Below, one piece after another: positions 12,841 through 24,749 of a DNA stretch of 64,000 nucleotides. The position numbers were made by a program, and so were the translations under genes. Numbering within the stretch: position 1 is the stretch's first letter; every line of letters begins with the position of its first letter. Below the pieces are notes generated by a model that searched no databases, was not told the DNA's origin, and saw only the letters and a list, made by a program, of their open reading frames with translations. Origin of the DNA: Nageia nagi (Eukaryota > Pinophyta); contig JBITNC010000001.1 of the NCBI GenBank assembly GCA_050084985.1, forward strand, positions 193,316,001-193,380,000. Reading direction: 5' to 3'.

Positions 12841-13368
12841 ATGGTGGAGATGAATTCTAAGGTGCAAGAGAAAGAGGTCAAGCAGGAGGGAGTGGTGACT
12901 GTTGATGAGGCTTTGTCAAGGACGAAACTTAGTTTTGACCTTGCAGCTTCAATGAGGGCATTACACAACGATCTCGACTAGAGAGTCGAAGGTGAGCCCA
13001 TGGAGACTCACTATGTGAGTAGGTTCACCTTCAAAGTTAATAACACATTGTCTGTCACCAGAGTCTTCTTGAACAAGGATCCAAAGAAATCTGAGAATTT
13101 AGAGACTCAGACGTTGAAGGCTGAAATTGGCGAAGTTAGGACCACTAGAGCGGAATGAATTGAAGATATCACCAAGCTAGCCAACGAACTGAAGAAGAGC
13201 CAGAGAAACATGGACCCTGAAGAAGAGGTCATACTTCTTAGACCACGTTATCCCTAGGAGGAGGTGACCACTCAAAGACAGGCATATCCTAAACCAATGA
13301 ATGATGAAGGTTCAAGGACAAGTGTTGCAAAGAAGAGAGGAACAAATGAACTCGTGGGGACCAATTGA
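12841..13368 (+). pseudogene. Broken ORF of element Y, unknown coiled-coil protein
   Basis: I do not recognise this protein. One reading frame from ATG 12841 to TGA 13366-13368 spans 176 codons and is interrupted by TAG, TGA and TAG. These could derive from Gln or Trp codons by C-to-T or G-to-A change. The middle and C-terminal parts are rich in Glu, Lys and Leu with heptad-like spacing (IEDITKLANELKKSQ) and look like a coiled coil. It lies in sense orientation about 220 bp upstream of Y's predicted core promoter, inside what would be the U3. The same layout occurs in X3, whose much longer ORF also ends in a coiled coil, but I see no clear sequence homology between the two. Confidence 0.5.
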
Positions 13369-13585
13369 TGGAAGTTGTTGCATCTTGGATGCAATATTTT
13401 TAATTTTATTTTATTGCATGAATAATTTAGCTATATTGGACTCCAAATTTCATATATTTTGTTAAAGCCTTGTGACGGATGAGGATTCGCTCCCACAAGT
13501 ACTGGACTTAATTTGGTAGCACCTGGCGTGTTTTTATTGGACCAATGATATTTTAAAGAATTTTATATTAATTTGCATTAGGGTT

Positions 13586-13624
13586 AGGGCAACACTTAGG
13601 GTTGCATTGCAAAAACTATAAGTA
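13586..13624 (+). promoter_or_regulatory. Predicted core promoter of element Y
   Basis: AGGGCAACACTTAGG starts at 13586 and CTATAAGTA lies at 13616-13624. The distance to Y's CCCAACA end, after removing nested insertions, is about 0.96 kb, as in X1, X2 and X3. Confidence 0.6.
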
Positions 13625-13737
13625 GTTCTAGAGGGCTCATTTGTAAGGGAGGAATTTTGAGAATGGAATTTTGAAACTTGAACATTTGCAACTAGATGAG
13701 TAAAGTAATTCTTCCTATTCAATACCTATCTATTGTG

Positions 13738-14919
13738 TGTGATGATCCAAAATCAAAATCGGACACAAACTAAAATTTCTGGACCATCAAGCCCCAACGT
13801 CAAGTCTAGGGCATCACATACAAGTCAACAAACCCTCAGGCATGCAACTTTAGGACATCAAGATTACACATTCAGATACCCAAAATGGAAACGTTTAGCT
13901 CATACATATATAATCCAAACCCTAATACATTAAAGTGCCATTGAATGATAAATACAAATAAATACAATCAATGAGATCCAACGTATGAAAAAGTATGAGA
14001 CAATACAACACAATAATGAGATTTGAAGCCCTCTGGCTATATATAAAAGATATACAATGGATGCAATACAATACCAAGCCCAAGGGGCAGTCGTTGGCCT
14101 CCAAGGAGCCAACTAGGGCACAATAATCTGATATCTCCAATGCTGGACAATTGTGGAACCACAAGATAGATTCACCCCCTCAGACCTCAAATCCTCTCCA
14201 TTGAATGATCCCTCCTCGAATTCTGGCTAACTGACTGAATGGTAGAAGTAAACCCTCAAAATACCATCAGATGGGCAAAGGTGCTCCACCAATGTCGTAG
14301 ATAATCAGGATCCCAATGCCTGGCTACCCTCTAGATGCTCCGCCTAGGAATGGAATTCTTAGCACCGCTAAGACTTTGTGTCTGAAGGATTGTAGTAGAA
14401 GTAATGATCAATAATGGCTGCCCAATAATGAAGCTCCAATGTCTATTTATACATTGCTTGCATTCGGATCTCACCTAGGAGTCATCCCAGGCCTATCTAA
14501 TCCAACATTGGGTACTTGGGGGGCCCAATCACTTAAACTGCCAACGTGGGGGTCATGATCACTCATAATGCCAATGTGGGGTCCCTAGCACTTAAAGTGC
14601 CAACGTGGGGGTCTTGGAGTCCTCATGAGACAACGTGGGGGTATGGGGCCCTCTCTAGTTTGGCGCTAGCATGCTGGTGGCAGCCCATCATCCTAATGTA
14701 TAAATGTACCTTGGGATTCCCACAATCCAGGATCTCCAATGCAATCCATGCCTAGTCTACTACTTAGAAAGGAGACGTCCTACTTAGGGCTCATAGTGGG
14801 GTCCACTGACCCATTAAGTCTCCTATCCTAAGTTGCACAATGCAAGTGCACGTAAATCAAATAAGTATAGTACAAGATGACCAAACTGCTCCCACTAAAA
14901 GTACAAGGGGGACGTCACA
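13738..14919 (-). mobile_element. Solo LTR B (gypsy-like)
   Basis: A 1,182-bp LTR, minus orientation. On the plus strand it runs from TGTGATGATCC to GGACGTCACA. A perfect duplication TTGTG lies at 13733-13737 and 14920-14924. Its sense strand begins TGTGACGTCC and is clearly the same family as LTR C (44037-45262), sharing internal segments such as CATAGTGGGGTCCAC and repeated CCAACGTGGGGGTC blocks near 14540-14640. No internal region is attached, so it is a solo LTR. Confidence 0.9.
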
Positions 14920-14924
14920 TTGTG

Positions 14925-15645
14925 AATGTGGCATGATCTTTTGAATGAAATTGCACAACTCTGTTTTTATGTTACTATGAGCTTGGATAGGAAATGTTGT
15001 CATTGCTATGTGTTGCTTAGATGCTTGGAATATTTCTCAAACCTCTCGAGGGGTGGGTGGAAGAATGGTTGAATATCTTTTTGAAGTGTTGAATGTGATA
15101 CATAGTTAACGATTGTTCATAGTAAGCAGCTAGACGTGTATAACTTTGAAAGTGGGTTCCCTTATGACGTTTAGCGTGAGAACTTCAACCACATGTTGAA
15201 AGTATCATCCCTGTGCTCCCTTAGACACACACTCCCTTCATTAGTCCACTCGTGTTGTTAGCTATTGTAAGTGGATATATCCTTCTTTTAGACCCTGTGT
15301 TTTCTGGCTAAAATGGGAGGATGTGTGGAATTTAGAATAAACCCGAAGGAACTTGGCCTTTAGACACTATACTCATCGTTGGAGCTTGATGTAAAGAGCT
15401 AAACTCATCTGCCTCAAGCCATTTTCAATCTCCCCTCCTATTTTTCTTTATTTTTTAGTTTTTTTCCACAAGTTTCACAACCCCTATTTTATTTACTTTG
15501 CTTGGAGAAACAACCCTTGCCTAGATACGGAGATAATCCGAGTCCTTGATTAACAAATTTTATTTGAGTTGGTGTCAGCTTCAAACATCCTAACCAGTCC
15601 CTTGAACCCTGTTCTTGCACACCCATTTCACAAGACCTTTAGGGT
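14925..15645 (+). other. Terminal (R-U5-like) part of element Y
   Basis: This stretch belongs to Y and lies between solo LTR B and X3. No coding region is recognised. By position it is downstream of Y's core promoter, so it would be transcribed R/U5 sequence if Y is a solo LTR. The last 111 bp of Y are at 26329-26439, beyond X3. Confidence 0.5.
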
Positions 15646-16621
15646 AACTGTTGGTATATTTTTCTTTTCTAGTCCAAAACATGCATAAGACTTAGAGGAA
15701 ACAATGTTACTTGTTTCCGCCTGAAAGGACTAGTTACCCCAAGCGCTCACATGGAATATGGTCTTGAAGGCACAGTAGTCAGAGATGCATGTTGTTAACC
15801 GTATACAAGGGAAATACAATGACGAAGTTCCTTTCCACAATAAGAAAAGACTACAGATGTTAACGAAAGCGAAGAAAGATCACAAATGCAAGATGAAACA
15901 TAGGGATAAATGTAAAGAAATACGAGGAAGGATGAACTTATGAAGGTATCACCAGTGATGCAGTGTCTCGATAGGTCATCTTCATATTCATTAAGGCCAA
16001 TGTACTCACTATCAAGTCGGGAAGCAAATAGCAAAATATGCTCAAATCACTACCAAACGAGAACAAGAAGCTGTAGGGTCTTGGTGAAAGATTCAGTGGG
16101 GAACTGAATGAAGTGAGGGCGTGAGTGCAAGAACCTAACTGAATGATATAAAGACAAGCTATAAGCCTCAAAATACATCCACTTATGTGCAAACCATGCA
16201 AAGAAAACTCAAACCATTTCAATTAATATTCAATATACAACTCCAAAGGCAATGTTACTCATATGCATAATCCCACAAATAACATCCTTCACAATGTTAA
16301 CTTTATAATCTCGTTCCTCAAAAGAAATACATTCATTATGATATTCAATGATAAACATGCATAGAACCCCTTATGTAGCGAACCTCTATGCAATGGAATG
16401 TAAATACTTAAGGATGCAACAACTCAAAAATTCTTACACATAAAAGCTTGTAGCCAGCATCCCAAAATGCAAGGTCCTCAATATGCAATATTTCTGTTAC
16501 GTGCGGGGTCTCACATACGCAACAATGAGTAATATCATGCAGTATTCCAAGTGCAAAATCCCAAATGCAAAATCTATGCAAAAATCCCGTATCAAAAGCC
16601 CCTTCTAAATGGCCAAGATGA

Positions 16622-16652
16622 GGTATAAATAGGCCACTAGAAGTGTCGCCCT
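16622..16652 (-). promoter_or_regulatory. Predicted core promoter of element X3
   Basis: On the minus strand AGGGCGACACTT (16652-16641) precedes CCTATTTATACC (16633-16622), about 0.98 kb from the X3 terminus at 15651. hAT-2 inserted about 34 bp upstream of it in the sense direction. Confidence 0.6.
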
Positions 16653-16695
16653 AAAGGCATCAAATCTGATATGGTGTGCACACACCATAGTAGTA

Positions 16696-16795
16696 AATCT
16701 CGGACTCGGCTCGGACTCGCCGAGGCCCACTCGGACTCGAGACTCGGGACTCGGCAAAAAAATCGGCCAGACTCGGCAAAAACTCGGCAAAAGAA
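16696..16795. repeat. hAT-2 right subterminal ACTCGG cluster
   Basis: Dense copies of CTCGG/ACTCG in both orientations next to the terminus (about a dozen in 100 bp). The matching cluster is at 20462-20640. Probable transposase-binding sites, inferred from position and reiteration. Confidence 0.7.
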
Positions 16796-17089
16796 AAAAT
16801 AAAAAAAATATGTATTTTTTCACTGAAAACATAAGTTTTTTCAATTGCATATTACTTATTATTGTTATTAGTGTCTTCTAGAAGCCTACTTACTCAACAT
16901 CAACATTATACAATTTACAATATACACAATTACGAATAAGAAAAAACGAATAGGAAGGGGCATATGTTTATATTCATCAAAATGTTAAAACTTCAAAGTT
17001 CACAATACAAAATGTGCCTATGAGGCTAAGATGGCTACAAAATACAAAAGCACACAATCTAATATCTAATTCTATGATGGCTGAAAACT

Positions 17090-19842
17090 TCAATTTTTTG
17101 TCATCCTTTTCCCCTTTGCCCTAGCATAAGATACAAGTTCCTTTTGTGCCTGAGCTACGGAACTAGATGGCACTTCCCCTTCTTGTACCCTTTGCTCTTC
17201 TTGCCCCTTTGCTGCCAACTCCTCAGCTAGAATTTCAAGATCATCAAAGACAATGTTAGGAATATTAGGATGTTGTAAAGGTTGATCCTCATCATCTGAA
17301 GACTCATCCACATCCCCTGAAGGCTGACCCTGATCCTGTAAAGGCTGATCCTGATCCTGTAAAGGTTGATCGTCTACGATCCATTCACTGGATGGATCAA
17401 TGGCATCAAGCTCAATGGCCTCATAATCTATACCTGCAATGTTTGCATAAAGTTCAATATCAATTTCTTAAATTTGTTTTCCAACTTAAAAGAGTTGTAT
17501 ATTTTATGAAATTGTAGATAATGGCCTCATAATCTAGATTCTATACCTGCAACTTTTTTATGGTGGAGGAGTAGATTGTAGTGAACAAACACAAGATCAT
17601 TTAATTTTTCTTGTGTTAACCTGTTTCTCCTTTTGGAGTGAATGTGCTCAAAGATACTCCAATTACGCTCACAACCAGAAGCACTGCATGGTTGGGATAA
17701 TACACGGATTGCAAAATTTTGTAGGTTGGGTGTAAATGACCCAAAATCCTCCCACCATAAGTCTGAAAAAATCCAATAAAAATAGATTTAATACACCACA
17801 AGTTCACATGTAAAAATTGAAACTAAGATTAAAAGATTAAAGTTTAATGTTTAATATTTAAATAACTTACGTGGTAGCAAAGTATCAACTGCTTTGGCAC
17901 ATTCAGGGGAACTGAAAAGGATGCCGGTGGCACTTTTATATGCTTGCATCTCAGTTTGTATTGCTGAGCGAATGTTTGGATCAGCCACCAAACGGTCAAT
18001 AGCAATCCTTAATCCTGACATCACCTCATAATCCTTACATTTTTTTCCAAACCAAAATTTGGGATTAAAATAGTAAGCTGCTGCATGAAGAGAGCTATGA
18101 AGTTGGAATGTCCAACGACGATCAATGAGATCCCAAAGGGGTTGGTATTTGGCCTTATCGATGTTATAATGTTTAGCAATAGCTTGTTTGGCCCTTTCCA
18201 TGGCCTCAAACACATAACCCATAGGTGGTTTGTCTCCATCAACAAGACGAAGAACTGTCACCAAAGGCTCTACTATCTGGAAAAAAAAATATTTAAATTC
18301 AATATAAAGTTTAAAACTTTAAAGTTAAACAAAAAAATAAAATTAAAAGTTTAATCTTGTAAATTGTACCTTGATGGCCTCCTCCATGGCCATCCAGAAG
18401 GGCTCCTCAAATAAGATGTCATAGACACTCTTCCATTCGGTGGTGCCTTTGAACCTAGCTCCAGCTTCCGTGAGCCACTCATCACCAACAAACATCTTCT
18501 TCATTGCCCCCTAGATATCAAATTTATGATTGAAGTTAGTTAATCTAATCACAAATCAAAAATTAAAAATAAATAACAATTATCATGTGTATGATTATGT
18601 TACGATGAAGTTATCAACCTGTGCCTGGAAGAGACTCTGCAAAGTAATAAAAGTTGTGGCAAATCGTGTAATCCCAGGCCGTGCTATCTCCCTGCCACTA
18701 GTGTATTGCCTCATAAGATGCAACACCCATGAATGATTGTAAACATATTTGACCACATGCTTTGCCTTCTCAACAATCGTGGCCAGCCAAGGTAATTTGC
18801 CAATGTCCTCCAGTAGCAAATCAAGACAATGGGCTGCACATGGGGTCCATACAAGTGTTTGGTATTTGCCCTCCAAAATCCTTCCTGCTCTCTTATAAGC
18901 TGAAGCATTATCCGTGATGATCTGGACAACATTTTCAGCTCCAACCTCATCCACTATGCTACCCAACAAGGCTGCAAGACGTACTCCATTCTTCACAATG
19001 CCAGATGCATCTACTGATCTCAAGAATACAATGCCTTCACATGAGGCAACCAAGAAATTGATCAATGTTCTACCCCTACCATCTTCCCAACCATCTGACA
19101 TAATCGTGCACCCTGATGTGTGCCAACTCTCACGTTGCTTATGAAGCAACGTTTGAATGTCCTGCACAGCCTCGTCAAGGAGAGGACCCCTCAAATCATA
19201 ATATGTGGGTGCCTTAAATCCTTGACCGCATGCTGCAATAGCCTCTACCATGCCCCGCCAATATGGAGACCTAGCCACATTGAATGGGATGTCTGAAAAA
19301 AACCAAAATGCAGCTATTGCCTTCCTGGCTTGCTTGTGTCTCTCCTCGTTCCATGCAGTCATACCATGCAATGTGGGTTGTGACCCTGGACTGGAACGTG
19401 AAGCAAAAAAAGATCCGGGTTTTGCAATTGAGGCAATGCTAGAGCTATTGCCACCACTACCACTAGCAACTCCTCTGCTAGGAAATGGTGATGGCGTATA
19501 TGTGCTACCTGTCTCTCCAAGGGGGTTTGCCATGGCCACATCATGTTTCCTTTTCAATTCCTTCTTCTCTTTATAACCAATGAGAGATGCATTGCACTCT
19601 TGCTGAACCTCTAGGGGAACTGTAGGGCATGGCTTAACTTCTTTCCCTACTATCCTGGCTAAGTGATACTTGAGGCGGTTTATGCCTCCACTCATATCAA
19701 AATTACAAAAGAGGCATATCACACCTCCTTTGTGTTTTGATTTTCCAGGATTCACATATTTCCATGCAGCATCTTTCTTCCCTGGAGGTAATGTTGTGGG
19801 TATTGTTGGCTGCTCATGAGGTAGACTAGCCTCACTAGCCAT
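17090..19842 (-). CDS. hAT transposase, five exons, 776 aa, open
   Basis: Cut-and-paste transposase expected to act in the nucleus. Exons read from the sequence (minus strand): 19842-18619, 18510-18370, 18276-17871, 17762-17547, 17433-17090; all introns are GT-AG. Lengths 1224, 141, 406, 216 and 344 nt sum to 777 codons including TGA, and the phases join without a stop. BED zinc finger at residues about 25-72 (Cys43, Cys46, His60, Cys72); Ser/Gly-rich linker; DUF659/RNase-H-like core with SDGW (Asp250) and TDNA (Asp311); hAT C-terminal dimerisation region with GCERNWS (Glu622, the expected third catalytic residue). The tail is acidic with DQPLQDQ repeats. The start was chosen at MASEAS because the upstream codons are a hydrophobic run before the BED domain. 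Intron 4 holds a short copy of the exon-5 splice region. Expression is unproven. Confidence 0.88.
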
Positions 19843-20461
19843 GATCCTGCAGCTGCACAAGAAAAATAAAAAATAATAAGATACAAAAATTAAATTTAAA
19901 TAGAAAAAATAAAAATATAAGCACATGCCACAAGCTAAAAAAAATGGCTTAAATCACAAATAAAAAATGGTACTTAAAATTTTTGGCACCCGTCCAAGTA
20001 TTAAATTTAGTCCCTTTACGGGGTTCCAAGGGGCAGCGCCCCTGGCGTGCCACCCCCGTCACGAGACGGGGCTTCAAATTTTTTCGAAAGGGTACAAACG
20101 GGCGTTCGGGAAGAGATCTGGGCTAAAAATTACACTATTCCAATTCGTTTGTATCTTACCCCTAAACCCCCTATTTTTACCTCGCGCAAATTAATTCCCT
20201 AAGTGTAATTTCCAAAGTTAAACTACTAATAATATTCGGCGAAAAAAAGAATATAGAAGGTAGAGAAATAAAATTACTTACCTCAAAATTTAGCACGGAT
20301 AAAATTCGGTTGGTCTAGTTGCAAAATGCTTCTCTCCCTCTCTTTCGCCCTTCTTCTAACAACTGCACCGCCAAAATGACCAAAAAAGACTAGAAAAAGT
20401 AATAAAAGGCAGAAACTGGGCACTTTTTCTCAAACTGGGCACTTTTTCTCTTGCTGGTCGT

Positions 20462-20640
20462 GTCAGACGAGTTTTGGCGAGTCCGCGGCTAGAAACTCGC
20501 GAGTCTCGCCGGGACTCGGGACTCGCCAAGACTCGCCAAAACTCGCCGAGTCCGGCGAGTCCGAGCTGCCAAGACTCGGCCAGACAGACTCGGACTCGGG
20601 ACTCGCGAGTTTTGGTGATTCCCGGCGAGTTTTGCTACTA
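20462..20640. repeat. hAT-2 left subterminal ACTCG cluster
   Basis: A GC-rich run of ACTCGCC/ACTCGG motifs in both orientations directly inside the terminus, far more GC-rich than surrounding DNA. It mirrors the cluster at 16696-16795. Confidence 0.7.
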
Positions 20641-21011
20641 TGGCACACACGCAACACATACCGATACAAAATCAGATTGCATACATGAATCGATACAAGT
20701 AGCACTTAAAAATCTGAAGAAACATAAATGCCACAACTAACATGCATTTAATCTACCTCTAAACTACTCAAAAGTAAATCAAATATGCAATAAAGAAGCC
20801 TTACATATGAATTGGCGGGAGCAAAACCTCATCCTTGCACCAATCAAAGCCATAAATGAGTATGATAGATTTGATCTGGTGGGAGCAAAACCTCATCCCT
20901 ACACCAGTCAAATCAAGTGAAATAGGGTCTGACATAACGACCACTATCAAATATGCATTTAACAAAAAAAAAGATACTGCAAACATAATCTGCGGGTGGA
21001 TCAGACCTAGG

Positions 21012-24000
21012 TTAGATCTGATTTGATACTGATGGAGTTCCACTCCTCGATGAGACTGTACGACTCAATGGTCTCCTCCAAGAACGCATAGTCTTTCGTA
21101 CGCCCTTGGAAATCATGTCAACGGTGCTACCATTCTGCCGAAAGTAGTCTTCTATCTTCTTCGACGTGGCTTGCATCTGGTGTCTCCAGATGACCATCCG
21201 CCTCTCATGGACGATGGGATGCCTTGCCTTTAGCAAGTTGAGATCATCGATGTCAAGATGCTCCTGTATAAGGTTTTGAGCCTCTGCCAATACCGCCTCC
21301 TTTCTCACATTGTTGTCCTCCCCTTGGAACTTGAGGTGATAGACATATTCATTCATTTGTTCCTCGATCTCCTTTCTCAAGGGGATTGTGATCTTCAAGG
21401 TTGCTTTGCACTTGTCAAGTGCATGGTTCAACCAATCATGATGGTATGTGAACTCGTGGTAGTAGACTAACTTCTCAGGATTGTTAGCATAAATATGCTG
21501 CAGATGGGAGACGTTGGGAAGATGACTATCCAACATGCTAAGGTGTGCTGAGATTTGCGTCTTAAGGTCTCTGATTTCCACACCTTTAGCAAGGAGCTTG
21601 TAAATTCGAGAATACAATCTCTCGATGGCCTCCATTTCCTTCTTCAGCTGCTCCTTCATCAATTCCCACCCCTCATGGAAGGAAGTCTGCTTTTGCAGAT
21701 CTAAAGGGATAGTACTAATCTCCTGAAACTCCTTGATGATCTTCCTATTAGCCATTAGTTCCCTTTTCAATCTCTTTACCTTCTTCTTAGCTTCATGGCC
21801 TTCTTGCTCCATAACTGCAGCATTATGAGTGACTATGTTTACGAGCTGTCAATCCTAACTTTATGGACATCTTGAACATTTCGATGACACAGTCTTCTGC
21901 TTTTTGAGGATGTTTCTCCTTCGAATAGCAATGGCTGATGGAGATTTCCTTTTGGGAGGTAGAGACAAACGTGTCAACTCTTCGAATCCTCTTATCATCC
22001 GAAAGCTCTTCCTCCTCATCTTCAAAATGTAGGTCCTGGTCTATATCTTCATCATGAGCCGTGCTCATGCTGAGGGCTCTAAGGCAGGCATCTAGGTCAA
22101 GATCTGGATGCTTGGTTGCTGGCTAGGGAGGGAATCTTTGAACCAATAATCGCCCTTTGTTGACCTCTCTTTCGCTGGAGTGGTCTGAACTACGACAATC
22201 TCCTTGCCTTGGTACTCTTCATGCCTTCACTTCTTTTTCTATTCTTCAGTCTCTCCTTCATCCTCCTCATCTCCTCCATTACCACCTATAGATATGCCTT
22301 TGTTCTGTGGCTGGGGGATCTCTCATGGCTAGTCCTTTTTGTGGAGGATTTATGCAAAGAGGAAGGGAACTTATTCCTATGCTCGGCAAGAGAGGGTTTG
22401 GAGGCAGTTACCTTTCTAGCACACTTTTCTCCAATGATCTCGACGTCATAATCATATGTTCCAATGTCCACTACCTCATTGTCATCCGAGAGAGTTTCGA
22501 TCTCCGTCTCATCGAGTGCAAAAGCACCTATAGCTATATCTTCTTGCTTAGGGACAACGGTAGCATCATCATCATCATCATCTTCTTCTTCTCTTCCACC
22601 ACGGTTTCCTGACTCTTCTCCGGAGTCTTCTGTTGTATGGTCGAGCTCTTCATCAGTTTCTTCGTTGGAAGAGGAAGTGGAACGTTCAGAATTGGAATTG
22701 GAACTTGGTTAGGGAATGCTTCTGTGGGTGAATCACTGGCACAAGCATCATCTACAACATCATCCAGCACATCTGAGGGGATAACGTGATAGCCAGTGTC
22801 CTTGAGATCAGCCATCACTACGTTGCGCTTGCTAGGACCCAGAATGAGTTCCCTCGGAGCCTCTTTCCTCTTTCCAACAGAAGCAAGAATGTCTTGCCTA
22901 GTAGAGATGCAGTACGAGCAGGAGGAGATGACCTGATCCTAAGAGAGACCTCTTTAGATCTAGACTTTGTAGTTCTGGGTCTCTGAGGTGATTTTTCTGC
23001 TTGGAGGGGAGCCTTTTTCTTGCTCAGAAGAGCATCTATCCTTGCAATCTCCTCCTCATCGTGCACGTTCTGGTACTTCTCTACATTCTCCAAAGATTTA
23101 TGTAGAAACACAATATGTTTGAGGAATGTAGCGCTGTAGAAGTGTGCAATTATGCCCCTAGGATCATAGTTTCTTGTAGCTGCCTCTTTGGAAAAGTCAT
23201 ACTACTGCAGCTCCTTCATATTGGCTGCCTCAACCCACGTTTGGCACACATATTTTGCTATTGAAATAGGTAAGTTGATGGTCGCATTCTTTTTCTTCTA
23301 GACTTTCTCTTTCAGGAACAAGAGCTGCCTAGCAAACTCCATGAGGATAAGCCTATCACTGGCGTATCTTGGCAAGAGCAGGGGTCGTTCCTCCGAACCA
23401 TAGACTTTGATGAATGTGTGGTCAGCGTTTTGCAAAAAGAAATTTGCGTGTACACTGATAGCTTGGACAGCTGCATCAAAAATCCTCTTTACCACAGACT
23501 CCCCTTTGATATCTTTATAGATATCATACTCCTACTGATCATTCCTCTCATAGAAATGCTGGAACTTGTTCTGGTACCACCACTTTGGATAAGCTTGCCA
23601 CATAGGGTGCTCTTTTGTCGTAAGTATCTTTCATTGGCCAGTTCCTTGGATCTAATCTTGCGATGCAATAACAAGTATACAAGATAGGAATTCATATAGA
23701 ATCTCTTCGAAGAGCCGAAATAAGCAAACTTGTGGCGCAGGGCATTACTAATTACCCCAACCCATCGGATAGCTCTCCCCGAGCTAATAGCTGCAATGAA
23801 ATCTTTGAACTCCTTTGTATACTTAGCATCGTTCTCCTGACCAGTAACCCTAGATAAGAGAGTGATCAGCTTGGCCACAATAGGAAAAAACTCCTATCTG
23901 CAAGTGCTGATCAACCTCTAACCATGAAGATTTTGGTGATCTTCTAGCAACTAGGGCCGAATGTAGTCTTTAGGCCGGGCTATGGAATCATGGAATTCTT

Positions 24001-24478
24001 CAAAGTGTGTTGTTGTGTAATTGTCCTCGTACCTTTTATAGCCAAAAACTGCTTCAATCCCAGCAGGGGAGAAGTTCATGATCACATTTCCCTCTGTGTC
24101 CCGTAGGACTCTCTTGTCATATTCCCATTTCCTGGCTACCTCGCAGCACAAGTTAGGGAAAGGTACTGCAAAAGGCATCATAGTAGCGTTGAACAAGCCA
24201 CATGTGTGGATGAGCTCTTCTGATAAGTCCTCCCTACTGATGGAGGTTGTGGAGGCTAAAGTTTGGATGGGATCCAGGTTTCCCCAATTTGTATCATTGA
24301 AAAAGATGTATCTCCCTTTGAATTTGGCCTTAGAGAGCTCTAGTCTCTCTCTCTCCTGAAACTCAAATGGGCTCTCTTTCGAAAGCCAAGTCATCTAGCT
24401 CTTGGTTACATGTCTCTCAAATAGCTGCCCTTGAATTTTCCTGGCCCTTGATGCAGGTGGTCTGATATTGGAAGCCAT
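21012..24478 (-). pseudogene. Large broken ORF of element X3, unknown protein
   Basis: I do not recognise this protein. The likely start is ATG 24478 (MASNIRPP). The frame runs about 1,150 codons to 21012. Damage includes a TAG just before 24394, three TAGs between 23951 and 23880, a frameshift near 23620 (AAAG run) and further breaks between 23298 and 21813. The N-terminal 500 residues look globular (FPNLCCEVARKW, SPAGIEAVFGY, AIRWVGVISNALRHKFAYF). A basic Ser/Pro/Arg region follows (near 23000), then acidic stretches with a Glu/Asp-rich segment (22020-22000), and a C-terminal coiled coil rich in Lys, Glu and Leu (21812-21150). No reverse transcriptase, integrase, protease, zinc knuckle or transposase motif is visible. 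It is in sense orientation with X3's predicted promoter but upstream of it. A gag-like or captured host protein is possible. Confidence 0.6.
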
Positions 24479-24749
24479 GTAGGATTATCTGATAGTGCCC
24501 TCGGAAGGACCTAGGAACGAGTTTGGACGTTGTGAAGGATGTAGTAATGTCAAACCAAACGTGCAGACCTGGGCTGTTGGACGTCCAACACTCTGAATGA
24601 AAGTTGCTCCCTTCTTTAAATGAGATGCATGGATGGTGACTATATGGCAGAGTGCATGCTCGCCATTTGGCCTCTTCTCCTCTCAACTCTTAGCATCTTG
24701 CAATTGACCAATTTCACCTTGCAATCCTAGGCGCACAGTTTTGAATGAG

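Larger units (their letters stand above)
16686..20642 (-). mobile_element. hAT-2: apparently complete hAT transposon
   Basis: A 3,957-bp element with termini CATAGTAGTAAATCTCG and, inverted, CATAGTAGCAAAACTCG (15 of 17 match), and a perfect 8-bp duplication GCACACAC (16678-16685 and 20643-20650). Both ends carry dense ACTCG/ACTCGG arrays (about 16700-16795 and 20462-20640). Between them is one minus-strand transposase gene whose five predicted exons are all open. Intact TSD, matched termini and an open gene make this a candidate autonomous element. Confidence 0.93.

Noticed and set aside
11407-14919. LTR A and LTR B as the two LTRs of one element
   Set aside because: They are in opposite orientation, differ in sequence at the ends and each has its own flanking duplication.
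22209-22612. Plus-strand hydrophobic frames as membrane proteins
   Set aside because: They are antisense shadows of the X3 ORF region.
22464-22712. Plus-strand Ser-rich frame with poly-Ser run
   Set aside because: It is the complement of the Glu/Met/Asp-rich part of the X3 minus-strand ORF.
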